This document shows, one piece after another, positions 26,669 to 36,900 of a DNA stretch of 64,000 nucleotides (positions within the stretch are counted from its first letter, which is position 1; each line of letters starts with the position of its first letter). The DNA is from Nocardia puris (GTDB taxonomy: Bacteria > Actinomycetota > Actinomycetes > Mycobacteriales > Mycobacteriaceae). The stretch covers positions 1 to 64,000 of the forward strand of contig NZ_QNRE01000003.1 of assembly GCF_003315035.1 (NCBI RefSeq), read 5' to 3'. The notes under the pieces are model-generated. The model was given only the letters and a program-made list of their open reading frames with translations. It made no database searches and was not told the DNA's origin. The translations under genes were made by a program, and so were the position numbers.

Positions 26669-27568
26669 TCAGGCCACGCCCACCCAGGACTCGACGATCG
26701 TGCGCGCGATGGAGATCGACCCGGGGAGCAGCAGTCGCGCGTCCGCACGCCGCGCCGACCAGTCGCCCGCCGCCAATGCCTCGCGCACCTCGTCCCTGCC
26801 GAACCAGTGCGCTTCGGCGATCTCCCCGTCGGAGAACACCAGCGGCTGCTCCGGGTCGGCGACGGCGGCGAATCCGAGCATGAGCGAGCGCGGGAACGGC
26901 CAGGGCTGGCTGCCCAGGTAGTGGATGTCGCGCACGTCGAGACCGACTTCCTCGCGCATCTCCCGCTCCACGCAGCGCTCCAGCGATTCGCCCGCCTCGA
27001 CGAATCCGGCCAGCAGCGAGAACAGGGTGCTCGGCCAGGCGTGCTGACGCGCGAGCAGCACCCGGTCACCGCCGTCGTGGATGAGGCAGATGACGGCCGG
27101 GTCGATGCGCGGGAACTCCTCGTGCCCGGATTCGGTCACCCGCGTCCACCCGGCCTTGCCGGCGGTGGTGCGCGACCCGTCGTAGGCGCTGTAGCGCGAT
27201 TTGTCGTGCCAGTTCAGCAGCGCGAGCGCGGAGGTGAGCAGTCCGGCGGTGAAATCATCGATCTCCGCGGCGAGTGCGCGCAGGTCGGTCAGCTCCCCGG
27301 CCAGAGCGTCGTCGCGCACCGCCCACAGGTGCCGTCCCTCGGCGATGCCGAGGAACACCGCCTCCTGGCTCGGCTCGGCCGACAGGTCGGCGGCCGCCTC
27401 CAGCACCAGCACCCCGCCGTCGAATCGGACCTGGCCGCGCCGGTTGACGCGCAACAGTCCCGCGCCCGCCCAGCCCTCCTTCAGCGCGTGCTCGTCGGTG
27501 CGGAGTTCGTCGGCGCGGTCGACGGCGGCGCGCGACAGCAGGGGAATGCCGTTCAGCTGAAAAGACAC
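26669..27568 (-). CDS. nudC: NAD+ diphosphatase NudC (zinc-ribbon cysteines lost)
   Basis: 299 residues. Nudix box GFVEAGESLERCVEREMREE matches Gx5Ex7REUxEExGU. The NudC-specific SQPWPFPRSLM lies ten residues further. These enzymes split NAD(H) into NMN(H) and AMP and can remove NAD caps from RNA. The segment that forms a four-cysteine zinc ribbon in E. coli NudC reads RYSAYDGSRTTAGKAGWTRV here, with no cysteine, so the structural zinc site is gone. The gene converges with mrx1 and follows the K+ channel gene on the same strand. Confidence 0.92.
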   Translation of the reverse strand: MSFQLNGIPLLSRAAVDRADELRTDEHALKEGWAGAGLLRVNRRGQVRFDGGVLVLEAAADLSAEPSQEAVFLGIAEGRHLWAVRDDALAGELTDLRALAAEIDDFTAGLLTSALALLNWHDKSRYSAYDGSRTTAGKAGWTRVTESGHEEFPRIDPAVICLIHDGGDRVLLARQHAWPSTLFSLLAGFVEAGESLERCVEREMREEVGLDVRDIHYLGSQPWPFPRSLMLGFAAVADPEQPLVFSDGEIAEAHWFGRDEVREALAAGDWSARRADARLLLPGSISIARTIVESWVGVA

Positions 27569-27593
27569 GCTTCGAGACTACTTCCGCGCGGTG

Positions 27594-28631
27594 CTACTTC
27601 GCCGCACGCCGGATGTAGAGCAGTTTGTCGCCCGCCTCGACGGCGTCCACGGCCGGATCGCCCACCCGGATGAGTTCGCCGTCGCGCACCACGCCGAGCA
27701 CGATGTCCTTGAGATGTCGTGGCGAACCTCCGATCTCGGAGTCCTCGACTTCACGCTCGGCGACCGCGAACCCCTCCTCCGGGGTGAGCAGGTCCTCCAT
27801 CATCTCCACGACGGTCGGCGTGGTGGTGGCGATGCCGAGCAGGCGCCCCGCGGTCTCCGAGGACACCACCACCGAGTCGGCGCCGGACTGACGCAGCAGG
27901 TGCATGTTCTCCGCCTCGCGGATGGCCACCACGATCTTGGCGGTCTTGTTCAGCTCGCGCGCCGTCAGCGTTACCAGGACCGCCGCGTCGTCGCGGTTGG
28001 TCGCCACGATCACCGACGACGCGTGCTGCACGCCGGCCAGCCGCAGCACATCGGACTGGGTGGCCGAACCGTGGACCGTCACCAGGCCCGCGTTCGCGGC
28101 CCGCTCCAGGGCGACGGTATCGGTGTCGACCACCACGATGTCGCCGGGTTGCACGCTGTCGCCGAGCATGGCGTCGATGGCGGTGCGCCCCTTCGTTCCG
28201 TAGCCGACCACAACCGTGTGATTACGCACTTTGCGCCTCCAGCGCTGAATCTTGAACGCCTGCCGGGACCGTTCGGTGAGCACGCTGATGGTGGTACCGA
28301 CCAGCACGATGAGGAACAGGACGCGCAAAGGGGTGATGATGATGATGTTCGCCAGTCGCGCCCCCGGCGAGGCCGGGATGATGTCGCCGTATCCGGTGGT
28401 CGACAGCGACACCGTCGCGTAGTAGAACGCGTCGAGGAACGACAGTTCGGTCCCGGTGTTGTCCCGGTAGCCGTCGCGGCCGATGTAGACCACGGTCGCG
28501 GCCAAGAACAGCAGCGCGATCGCGAACAGCACACGCCGCCACAGTGATACCCACGGACTGATCTGCGGCGCGGGGATGCGCAATACACCCACCAGCGCGA
28601 AGTCGGGCCCCGACGCCTTGCTCGGCCGCAT
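27594..28631 (-). CDS. Two-helix potassium channel with RCK (TrkA-N/TrkA-C) domains
   Basis: 345 residues from ATG 28631, with CAGGAA upstream. TM1 is RRVLFAIALLFLAATVVYIG. The pore helix and selectivity filter are YYATVSLSTTGYGDIIPASP. TM2 is ANIIIITPLRVLFLIVLVGT. A TrkA-N Rossmann domain follows (VVVGYGTKGRTAIDAML, then VVVDTDTVALERAANAGLVT). The TrkA-C domain ends the protein. This is the MthK/Rv3200c architecture: a tetrameric K+ channel gated by ligands on its RCK ring. It sits 25 bases upstream of nudC on the same strand, suggesting cotranscription. Confidence 0.92.
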   Translation of the reverse strand: MRPSKASGPDFALVGVLRIPAPQISPWVSLWRRVLFAIALLFLAATVVYIGRDGYRDNTGTELSFLDAFYYATVSLSTTGYGDIIPASPGARLANIIIITPLRVLFLIVLVGTTISVLTERSRQAFKIQRWRRKVRNHTVVVGYGTKGRTAIDAMLGDSVQPGDIVVVDTDTVALERAANAGLVTVHGSATQSDVLRLAGVQHASSVIVATNRDDAAVLVTLTARELNKTAKIVVAIREAENMHLLRQSGADSVVVSSETAGRLLGIATTTPTVVEMMEDLLTPEEGFAVAEREVEDSEIGGSPRHLKDIVLGVVRDGELIRVGDPAVDAVEAGDKLLYIRRAAK

Positions 28632-28803
28632 GACACGATTCCTGATATCACCCAGAAACATCGCGCACACCCGCCCGCCGCGCCGCTGTGGCGGCTATCT
28701 CCGGCACTGTCTCTCCCTCCGGCACAATCCGGGAGCCTACCGGGTCGATCGGCCGGTGCCCGGACTCGACGCGAGCGCCCGGCGAATGCCAAGGTAGGTA
28801 ACC

Positions 28804-29199
28804 ATGGCAGAGATCGAATCCCCCGCCGGCGACAGCCGCACACCCGCCCTCGCACTCGCGGCTCTGCTGTTCGGCGCCGGGATCCTGCACTTCGTGATGC
28901 CCAAGCCGTTCGACGCGATCGTGCCGCGTGCGCTGCCCGGCGAACCCCGCGACTACACCTACGCCTCGGGTGTCGCCGAACTCGGTGTCGCCGCCGCGCT
29001 GGCCGCCCCGCGGACCCGGTCCCTGGGCGGCAAGCTGGCGGCGCTGCTGTTCGTCGCGGTGTTCCCCGCGAACGTGCAGATGGCGATCGATGTGAGCCGC
29101 AGCGAGAAGGCCTCGCCCGCGTTCAAGGTGGGCACGATCCTGCGCCTGCCGTTGCAGATCCCGCTGATCGTCGCCGCGCTGAAGGTCGGCCGGGGCTGA
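28804..29199 (+). CDS. DoxX-like membrane protein
   Basis: 131 residues, four hydrophobic segments: LALAALLFGAGILHFVMP, YASGVAELGVAAALAAP, LAALLFVAVFPANVQMAIDV and LRLPLQIPLIVAALKV. The HF-x-x-P...EL...FPAN-x-x-MA pattern is that of the DoxX/DUF4267-like family of small membrane proteins. In mycobacteria some DoxX proteins join oxidoreductase complexes with SodA and SseA, but none of those is nearby. AAGGTAGG precedes the start. Divergent from the K+ channel gene. Confidence 0.8.
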   Translation: MAEIESPAGDSRTPALALAALLFGAGILHFVMPKPFDAIVPRALPGEPRDYTYASGVAELGVAAALAAPRTRSLGGKLAALLFVAVFPANVQMAIDVSRSEKASPAFKVGTILRLPLQIPLIVAALKVGRG

Positions 29200-29268
29200 G
29201 CGCTCTCGGAGCACGAGGCGGTCGGCCGGCAGCCCGAGTGGCCGCGACGACGCTGTGGCCGGCCGGCA

Positions 29269-29892
29269 TCAGCCCTCGGTGAGGTAGCGGACCGCGATGC
29301 CGAGGACCGCGACGTTGTAGAAGAACCCGAGCACCGCGTGGATCACGGCGGCCAGTCGCACGCGGGTGTCGCGGATCGTCACGTCGGAGACGGCGAACGA
29401 AGTGCCGATGGTGAACGAGAAGTACACGAAATCGGCGAATCGCGGCGACGGGGTGCCGGGGAAGTCCAGGACGCGCTCGGGCAGCGCGGCGACGTAGGAC
29501 TCGCGATACCGCTCGGCGTAGGCGAAGTGCAGCAGCGTCCACGCCAGCAGCACCGCGGGCACGGCCGCCACCTGGGTGGGCACCGCGCCCTGCTCCGGGC
29601 GCACCGAGATCGCGAGGCCCGCCGTCACGCCGATGACGCTGCACAGCACGGTGAACACCTGGGCGAAGAACCGGGCGGTGGGATCGCGCGCCACTCCGCG
29701 CAATTCGCGATCACCCACCGACCACCGGTCGTGATACAGCCAGGCCAGGCGCACACCGAGGTAGACCACGGCCAGCGCGTCCCACAGCAGCAGCGCGCCC
29801 ACCGAATCGGCGGTGAGCACCACCACCACGCCGACCGCGATCAACGCGAATTCGACCACGAACGAGATTCCGGCCAGTGCGTATCGGATCAT
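29269..29892 (-). CDS. DUF1345-family membrane protein
   Basis: 207 residues with five membrane segments. The signature FADFVYFSFTIGTSFAVSDV followed by RDTRVRLAAVIHAVLGFFYN is the DUF1345 core; LLHFAYAERY precedes it. Start at ATG 29892 with CAGGAGACA upstream. Members are widespread predicted inner-membrane proteins of unknown function. It follows adnB at a distance but faces the same way, so it may be read from the same transcript. Confidence 0.88.
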   Translation of the reverse strand: MIRYALAGISFVVEFALIAVGVVVVLTADSVGALLLWDALAVVYLGVRLAWLYHDRWSVGDRELRGVARDPTARFFAQVFTVLCSVIGVTAGLAISVRPEQGAVPTQVAAVPAVLLAWTLLHFAYAERYRESYVAALPERVLDFPGTPSPRFADFVYFSFTIGTSFAVSDVTIRDTRVRLAAVIHAVLGFFYNVAVLGIAVRYLTEG

Positions 29893-29931
29893 CGATGTCT
29901 CCTGGTGAAGGGGCGGCGGTGGGCAATATCG

Positions 29932-32900
29932 TCACAGAGTCGGTGGCGGATCACGTGGTGGGGCGGAGGAGCGGATGAGGTCGGCCAGTTCGTCGGGGCC
30001 GGGGAGGGTGCCGGGGGCGATCGTGCGGCCCGAGCGGATGTAATGGAATGCGGCGCCGACCTTTTCGAGCATCTCGCGCTCGGTGCCGCCGTGGCGGGCG
30101 ACCATGAGGCGGGCCCAGGCCAGGCGGTAGATGGCCAGCTGCATGGCGACCGCGGGTTCGTCGTCGGGGCCGGGTTGCGCGCCGGTCTTCCAGTCCACGA
30201 CCAGCCAGCCGTCGCCCTCGGCGAAGACCGCGTCCATGCGGCCGCGGATGACGGTGCCCGCGATCGAGGTCTCGAACGGCACCTCCACCTCGAGCGGACT
30301 GCGGTGCGCCCAGGGCGAATTCAGGAACGCGTCCTGCATCTTCGTCAGCTCGGCGTCGGCGCCCGCGTCGGCCGTGGCGCCGCCCGCGCCGGGCAGTTCG
30401 TCCAAACCCAGCAGGCGGGTGCCCGCGAACCAGCGCTGCACCCACGCGTGGAAGGCGGTGCCGCGCCGGGCCATCGGGTCCGGCGGGAACGGCAGCGGCC
30501 GCCGCAGCCGCCGCGCCAGCCGCTCCGGATCGGCCCGCATCTCCACCAGCGCCGTCGCCGGAATCTGGCCAGGCAGTTCCACTTCCCGCTCCGCGGCCCG
30601 GCTCGCCTCGAACTCGGCGAGCAACGCGTCCACGTCGGCCTTCCAGCCCTCGGGGTCGTCGGGATCGACGGGCCCCGCCGCGAACGCCCCTTCGTCGGGC
30701 GGCGGTTCGAAGTCCTCCGGGAACGGCGCCTCGTCGTCGGCGAACAGGGCGGCGAAGTAGGCGTCGTCGGGTGGGACGGAGGCGAACTCGTGCGTCGGCG
30801 AATCAGCACCGTGCGGTGGGTGCGCGAGGGAGACCTCGGACGGCGCGAGGGTCTGCGGACTCGGACTGGCCGGGGACGCTGGGGCGTCTGTTGGGGAGGC
30901 GAAACCTTCTGGCGGCGGGGCGAATTCATCCGGCGGCGGCACGAATCCGTCGGGCGGCGGCACAAAATCATCCAGCGGCGGCACCAAGCCTTCGGGCGGC
31001 GGGGCGAAGCCGTCGGGTGGAGGCGCGTCCCCGTCTGCGGCGAGATCGGCGAACTCGAACAGCGCGTCCGGCTCGGCGGGCGCACGACTCCCGGACTCGC
31101 GCGAACCCGCGTCCGACAGTGCCGAGTCGCGATCGGCCGACGTATGCCGACGCCGCCCCGGTCGCCCGGCGAACGCGCCACCTTCCGGCTGCGACACCAC
31201 GCCCGACACCGCAGACCGCTCGCCCGCAGCCGGATAACTCTCGGGCGCAACATGGTTCACCTTCCGCGTCCGCGCCGCGGCCTCCTGCGCCCGCAGTTCG
31301 GCGAGCGCCGTGCGCACCAGCGCCGCGCCCTCTTCGATCGGGTCGCGGCGGGAGCCGAGGGGGTCGCGGGGCCATTCGGCGGTCGCGGGGTTGTCGGTGA
31401 ACGGGTTGGCGGTGCCCGCTTCGGGCGGGTCGTCCCAGCGGGCGATCTCGACCGTGCCGTGGGCGGGCGTGCCGGGGGTTTCGGCCGCGGCCTTCAGTTC
31501 CAGCAGGAAGTCGGAGGGGCCCTTCGGCTTGTTGCCTGTCTCGGCCCAGTGGTGGGCCGAAACCAGCAGCACCCGTTCGGTTCTGGTGAGCGCGACGTAG
31601 AACAGCCGCCGTTCCTCGTCGAGGCGGCGGCGGTCCAGCGCGGCCTTGTGGTCGTTGATCGCGGCTTCCAGCTCGGCGCGGTCGTGCAGATCCGACAGGT
31701 CCAGCACCGGCACACCGTCGGCGGCGTCCTCGGTCGCGCGGTCGCCGCGCAACGAGGTGGGCAGCTCGGCCAGCGCCCCCAACCACGTCGCCGAGGCCGC
31801 ACCCGACGGGAACACCTTCACCGACACGTGTGGCACCGCGACGATCTCCCATTCCAGCCCTTTCGCGGCGTGCACGGTGAGCACCTGCACCCGGTCCTTG
31901 GCGACCTCCACTTCCCCCGGCTCGAGCCCGTTCTCCACCGATTCGGCGGCGGCGAGGAAGGCCAGCAACCCGCCCAGCGAGGCACGGGAATCCGCCGCGT
32001 ACCCGGCCACCACCTCGGCGAAGGCGTCCAGATGCTCGCGACCCGCGCCGGTGCCCGCCATGGCGCGGCGGGCCTGGGTTTCCACGCCGACGCCGATGGT
32101 GCGCTCCACGTCGGCCACCAGTTCGGTGAGCGGCTGCCCGCTGCGCTCGCGCAACGCCGCCAGCTCGCGGGCCAGGGCTACGATCCGCGCGTATCCGGCC
32201 TCCGAATAGTGTTCCGCCGGACCGGGATCGGCGATCGCGTCGGCGAGTCCCGCCTGTTCGGCGGGTTCCGGCGCCACCTCGCGCAGCGCGTTGTCGAGCG
32301 CGGCGCCGTCGGTGATCGCGTCGGAGGCGTCACCGGTCGGCCGCCCGATCGAGAGGTCCCGCGCGCGCCGGGCCAACGCCCGCAGATCCGCGACACCGAT
32401 CCGCCAGCGCGCCCCGGTGAGCACCCGCACGGCGGCGCTGCCCGCACCGGGCTCGGCGATGAGCCGCAGCGTGGCCACCACATCGGCCACCTCGGGCGTC
32501 GCGAGCAACCCACCGAGGCCGACGATCTCCACCGGTAATCCGCGCTCGCGCAACGCTTCCGCGAGCGGCGCGGCATCGGCGTTGCGGCGCACCAGCACCG
32601 CCGACGTGGGCGGCGACGCTCCGGCGGCGTGCCGGGCGGCCCATTCGGCGGCGATCCGCTCGGCCGCCCACTCACGTTCCGCCGCAATGTCTTCGATCAA
32701 CGCCAGCGCGACAGCGCCCGCCTCCGCACCGGGTCTGGCGCGCAGCGCGTCCACGGTGACGCCACCGGATTCCAGCGCGCGCTGCCGTAGCGGGTCCGAC
32801 ACCAGGTTCGCCAGCGCCAGCGCCTCGGGCGGATTGCGCCAGCTGGTGAGCAGCGACAACGTGGGCGCCGGCACACCGGGCGCGAGCGGGAAGTCCGTCG

Positions 32901-33921
32901 CGAACCGGGGCAGGTTCGCCGCCGACGCACCGCGCCAGCCGTAGATGGACTGCATGGGATCACCGACGGCGGTCACCGCCAGCCGCTGCTCCCCCGGGTC
33001 GTCGTGCAGTCCACCGAACAAGGCGGACAACAGGATTCGCTGGGCATGGCCGGTGTCCTGATACTCGTCGAGCAGGACGAGCCGGAACCGCCCCCGCTCC
33101 GACGCCGGCACTTCGGGATGTTCGGCGGCCAGCCGCGCGGCCAGCGACATCTGCGCGCCGAAATCCAGTGCGCCCCGCCGCCGCAACGCCGCACCGAGTT
33201 GCCGGACCAACGGCAGCAGCGCCACCCGTTCGCGCTGGGCCTTCACATAGCCCTGCAAGTTCTGACTGGGCCCGCCGCGCTGGCGCGGTCCCGGCGGCAG
33301 CGAGAACACCAGCTTCTCCAGGTCGGTGTGCGCCTCGGCGAGCTGTTCGGGCTCCACGAGATGTTCGGCCAGCTGCCCCGACAGCGCGAGCACCGCCTCG
33401 GTGACCGACACCGGCGTGCGCTCGGTCTCCAGATCGCCGTCCCAGGTGCGCACCACCTGGTGCGCGAGCTGCCACAGCTGGGTCTCGGTGAGCAGCGTCG
33501 CCGACGGTTCGACGGGCAGCAGCAAGCCGTGTTCCCCGAGCAGCCGCCCCGCGTAGGAGTGGTAAGTGCTGATCTCGGGTTCCGCGCCCGCGAGCCGGGT
33601 GCGCAGTTCCCCCGTCGGGTCCAGTTCGCGCAGCAGCGGCGACCCGGCCAACCGGGCGAGGCGGGTGCGGATACGAGAAGTCAACTGCTGCGCGGCTTTT
33701 CGCGTGAAGGTCAGGCCGAGTACCTGTTCGGGCGTGACCAGCCGGTTGGCGACCATCCACACCACGCGCGCGGCCATCGTCTCGGTCTTGCCCGCGCCGG
33801 CGCCCGCCACCACCAGCGTGGGCCCCGGCGGGGCGGCGATCACCGCGCTCTGCTCCTCGGTGGGCGGGGGCAGGCCGAGCGCCTCGGCGATCCGCTGCGG
33901 CGACACGGCGGCGGTGTTCAC
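29932..33921 (-). CDS. adnB: AdnB helicase-nuclease subunit
   Basis: 1329 residues from GTG 33921, which overlaps the adnA stop by four bases. Walker A is VVAGAGAGKTETMAARVVW (about 36-54). The further motifs are LTFTRKAAQQL, LLDEYQDTGHAQRILL, AVGDPMQSIYGWRGA and [18 protein letters not shown]. The C-terminal RecB-type nuclease has GTAFHAWVQRWF, RGRMDAVF and DWKTG (Asp near 1243). AdnAB resects double-strand breaks for recombination in mycobacteria and relatives. The M. tuberculosis protein has about 1055 residues as I recall; the excess here is mainly an acidic Pro-rich insert (about 900-1080) carrying six heptad repeats. Confidence 0.93.
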   Translation of the reverse strand: MNTAAVSPQRIAEALGLPPPTEEQSAVIAAPPGPTLVVAGAGAGKTETMAARVVWMVANRLVTPEQVLGLTFTRKAAQQLTSRIRTRLARLAGSPLLRELDPTGELRTRLAGAEPEISTYHSYAGRLLGEHGLLLPVEPSATLLTETQLWQLAHQVVRTWDGDLETERTPVSVTEAVLALSGQLAEHLVEPEQLAEAHTDLEKLVFSLPPGPRQRGGPSQNLQGYVKAQRERVALLPLVRQLGAALRRRGALDFGAQMSLAARLAAEHPEVPASERGRFRLVLLDEYQDTGHAQRILLSALFGGLHDDPGEQRLAVTAVGDPMQSIYGWRGASAANLPRFATDFPLAPGVPAPTLSLLTSWRNPPEALALANLVSDPLRQRALESGGVTVDALRARPGAEAGAVALALIEDIAAEREWAAERIAAEWAARHAAGASPPTSAVLVRRNADAAPLAEALRERGLPVEIVGLGGLLATPEVADVVATLRLIAEPGAGSAAVRVLTGARWRIGVADLRALARRARDLSIGRPTGDASDAITDGAALDNALREVAPEPAEQAGLADAIADPGPAEHYSEAGYARIVALARELAALRERSGQPLTELVADVERTIGVGVETQARRAMAGTGAGREHLDAFAEVVAGYAADSRASLGGLLAFLAAAESVENGLEPGEVEVAKDRVQVLTVHAAKGLEWEIVAVPHVSVKVFPSGAASATWLGALAELPTSLRGDRATEDAADGVPVLDLSDLHDRAELEAAINDHKAALDRRRLDEERRLFYVALTRTERVLLVSAHHWAETGNKPKGPSDFLLELKAAAETPGTPAHGTVEIARWDDPPEAGTANPFTDNPATAEWPRDPLGSRRDPIEEGAALVRTALAELRAQEAAARTRKVNHVAPESYPAAGERSAVSGVVSQPEGGAFAGRPGRRRHTSADRDSALSDAGSRESGSRAPAEPDALFEFADLAADGDAPPPDGFAPPPEGLVPPLDDFVPPPDGFVPPPDEFAPPPEGFASPTDAPASPASPSPQTLAPSEVSLAHPPHGADSPTHEFASVPPDDAYFAALFADDEAPFPEDFEPPPDEGAFAAGPVDPDDPEGWKADVDALLAEFEASRAAEREVELPGQIPATALVEMRADPERLARRLRRPLPFPPDPMARRGTAFHAWVQRWFAGTRLLGLDELPGAGGATADAGADAELTKMQDAFLNSPWAHRSPLEVEVPFETSIAGTVIRGRMDAVFAEGDGWLVVDWKTGAQPGPDDEPAVAMQLAIYRLAWARLMVARHGGTEREMLEKVGAAFHYIRSGRTIAPGTLPGPDELADLIRSSAPPRDPPPTL
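30898..31023 (-). repeat. Six 21-bp in-frame repeats within adnB
   Basis: Six consecutive 21-base units, each encoding a heptad of the form PPPDGFV (variants PPPEGLV, PPLDDFV, PPPDEFA, PPPEGFA). They lie in the linker between the helicase core and the nuclease domain, around residues 967-1008. Unit boundaries are exact and no unit breaks the reading frame. Confidence 0.9.
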
Positions 33922-36900
33922 TCGTCGGTCACCTGTCTTCCGGTGTCCTGCACCGGGCAGCTGCCCGCGACCGCGCAGTGGCGGCACCCGTCGTTGCGCA
34001 TGGCCAGGAAGCTGGGGCCCTTGGTGGCGGCGGCGGCCTCGTGGATGGTCTCGCGCCACTCCTCCAGTGAGTCGGGGCCGAGGGGGTCCTGCGTGCGCTC
34101 GGTGGCGCCCTCCTTGCTCGGTTTGGCGACGTAGACCAGCCGCGCGCCGCCGGGTTCGGCCACGGCGCCGGATTCGGCGGGCGCACCGTCGTTCTCGGCG
34201 TCGAGCGCGCCGTGCGCCGCGGCGACCTGATAGGTGGCGAGCTGGGCGTGGTCGGCGGCGGCCTGTTTGGTGATCGGATTCTTGCCCGTCTTCACATCGA
34301 CGATGACGTAGCGGCCCTCGGCATCGCGCTCCAGCCGGTCGACGCGGCCCCGGATCCGCACGGGGCGTTCGTCTTCCGCGCGCGCGGGCAGCACGCAGTC
34401 GACCGGCACCTCCACGCCGGCCTGGGTGAGTTCGCCCCTGGTGTTGCGCACCCACGCCAGGAACGTCTCGAGCATGGCCTCGGTGCGGCGCAGTTCCTGG
34501 CGGGAATGCCAGCCGGTGCCGGGATCGACGGCGCGCCAGGTCTTGTCGAGCGCGGCGCGCACCTGCGACTCGGGAACCTTGCCCGCCAACGCCTGCACGA
34601 GGGTGTGCACCAGGTTGCCCTGGACGGCGTGCCGGTTGTCGCCGTCGGTGCCGCCGTGGCGCTCCAGTGCCCAGCGCAGCGGGCAGGTGCGCAGCTGGTC
34701 GACGGTGGAGGGCGAGAGCGCGACGGCGCTGTCCTCGTCGTCCCACAGCGTGTCGTGCGAGCTGAGATCCGCTGTGCCGTACCACTCTTCGGGGTGCGTG
34801 CCGGGGACGCCCGCGTACGCGAGCCGGGCCAGCTCCCGCGCGGCACGCGACCTGCGCTCCGGATCGGATTCCGGATCGCACACCGCGCCACGGAGTTCGG
34901 CCACCAGCGCGTGCATGACGAGCGCGCGTCCCGGATCGGTGACGGGCAGCGCGCCCGGCTCGGTGTCGTCGTCGTGGCCGAGCAGTTCGGAGAGGAAGCG
35001 GGAGGGCACGAGATCGCGCTCCCCGGAGACCGATTCGACGGCGGTCACCAGCAGCGAGCGCCGGGCGCGGCTGCACGCCACCAGCAGCAGCCTGCGTTCC
35101 TCGGCCAGAATCGGGGCGGTGCGGCTCACCGGCTCCCCCGTGAGCGCGATGCCCGCGGTGAGATCTACGAGGTCCTCGGTGTGCAGCAGGGTGCCGCGCG
35201 GGCGCGGGTTGGGCCAGATGCCTTCCTGCACACCGGCGATGGCGACCACGTCCCACTCGCGGCCCGCCGCCGCGTGCGCGCTGAGCAGTTCGACCGCCTC
35301 GCCCGGCGCGGTCACCGGCGCGCCGTCCTGCGGAATCTCCTGTCCCAGCAGGTATTCCACGAAACCCTCGAGACCGGCGCGCGGCAACCGGTCGACGTAG
35401 GCCGCCGCCGCGTCGAACAGCCCGACGGCGGCGTCGAGGTCGCGATCGGCCTGCATCCCGACCGCGCCTCCGCGCTCGGACTGCGCCACCCACCGCCGCT
35501 CCAGCCGGGACGCCCTCCACAGCGCCCACAGCACGTCCTCCAGTCCGGCGCCACGACCGCGCGCCGCGCGCGCCCGCTCCAGCGCCGTGAGCACGCGCCG
35601 CAGGGGCGCCGCCTCCACATCGGTCAGCCGCTCCAGCAAGCGACGGTCCCCGCCGCCGACGAGGAGTTCCCGCAGCACCTCGGCGGAGGAGCGGTCGAGA
35701 AGCGAAACCTGTTCGGCGGACTCACCATCCGAGCCGTCGGCGGGGGATTCAGGATCGTCCTCCGCCACAGGATGCTCGACCGGTGAGCCGTCGGCGGGAG
35801 TTTCCGATTCACCCTCCACCACAGGATGTTTGACCGGCGAATCGTCCGCGACGCGATCGTCCGGCTCCAGCCCCCAGCTCAGATCGTCCTGTCGCCATTC
35901 GGTTTCATCGACCACCCACCCCCGCTCGTCGGCGGGATCGGGTGGCGGTACATCGTCCTCCTCGGGCGGCATCTCGAGGGGCGGCGCATCGTCCAGCGGT
36001 ATCACGCCGCCCTCGGGCGAAGCGTCACCCGCAGAAGGCCTCTCGCCCACGAACGGCGTCCCCTCCGTGGACGACACCCCGTCCACCGCGGGCGCGACCC
36101 ACCCCGCAGCCCGCTCCGCCTCCAGAATCCCGCGCCGCAATCCCCTCCGCAGGCGCCGCAGCGCGATCTGATCGGCACCCCCGAGCGGCCCGGACAACAG
36201 GTCGAGCGCGTCCTCGGCCGTGAACATCTCGGGGTCCGCGCGCTCTCCCGCCAGCAGCGCCCGCAAGGCCAGCAGCATCCACGCGGCACCCCGCCGACGA
36301 GCCAGCGGCACATCGGGCGCGGGCTGGTGCACGGGCACCCCGGCCGCGAGCAGCGCGCGGCGCAGCGGCGCGAGCGACAGCGGCACCGAGCGCACGATCA
36401 CCGCCATGTCCGACCAGGCCACACCGGCCGTCAGGTGGGCCCGCCGCAAATGGTCCGCGATCAGCGCGGCTTCCTTGGCGGGCGTGGCGAGCACCCGCAC
36501 GCGCACCGCGGTGCCGTCGTCCTCCGGCAGCTGCTCGCGCGCGAGTCGCGCGGGCCGCTGCGGCGCGCTCCCCGGCAACTCGGCAGCGACCCGCGACACC
36601 GCCAACCGCACCTGCGCGCCGGAACGGTGATTGCGGCGCAACACGATTCGCCGTTCCTCCGGTCCACCGGGGTCGGCCGCGAACGACGGGTCCGCGCCGC
36701 GGAACGCGAACACCGCCTGGTCCGGATCGCCCGCCACCACCGCGGTGTGCGCGGCCGCGCCGATCACCCGCACCAGCAGCGCGGCCTGCGGGTCCAGGTG
36801 CTGCGCGTCGTCGACCAGCAGGTACCGGATCCTGGCCCGCTCCTCGGCGAGCAGGTTCGCGTCGATCGCCAGCGCGTCCAGCGCCGCGCCGATCAGCTCG

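Noticed and set aside
29338..32538. A 1066-codon open frame on the plus strand opposite adnB
   Set aside because: Same shadow pattern. Helicase and nuclease motifs on the minus strand are unambiguous.
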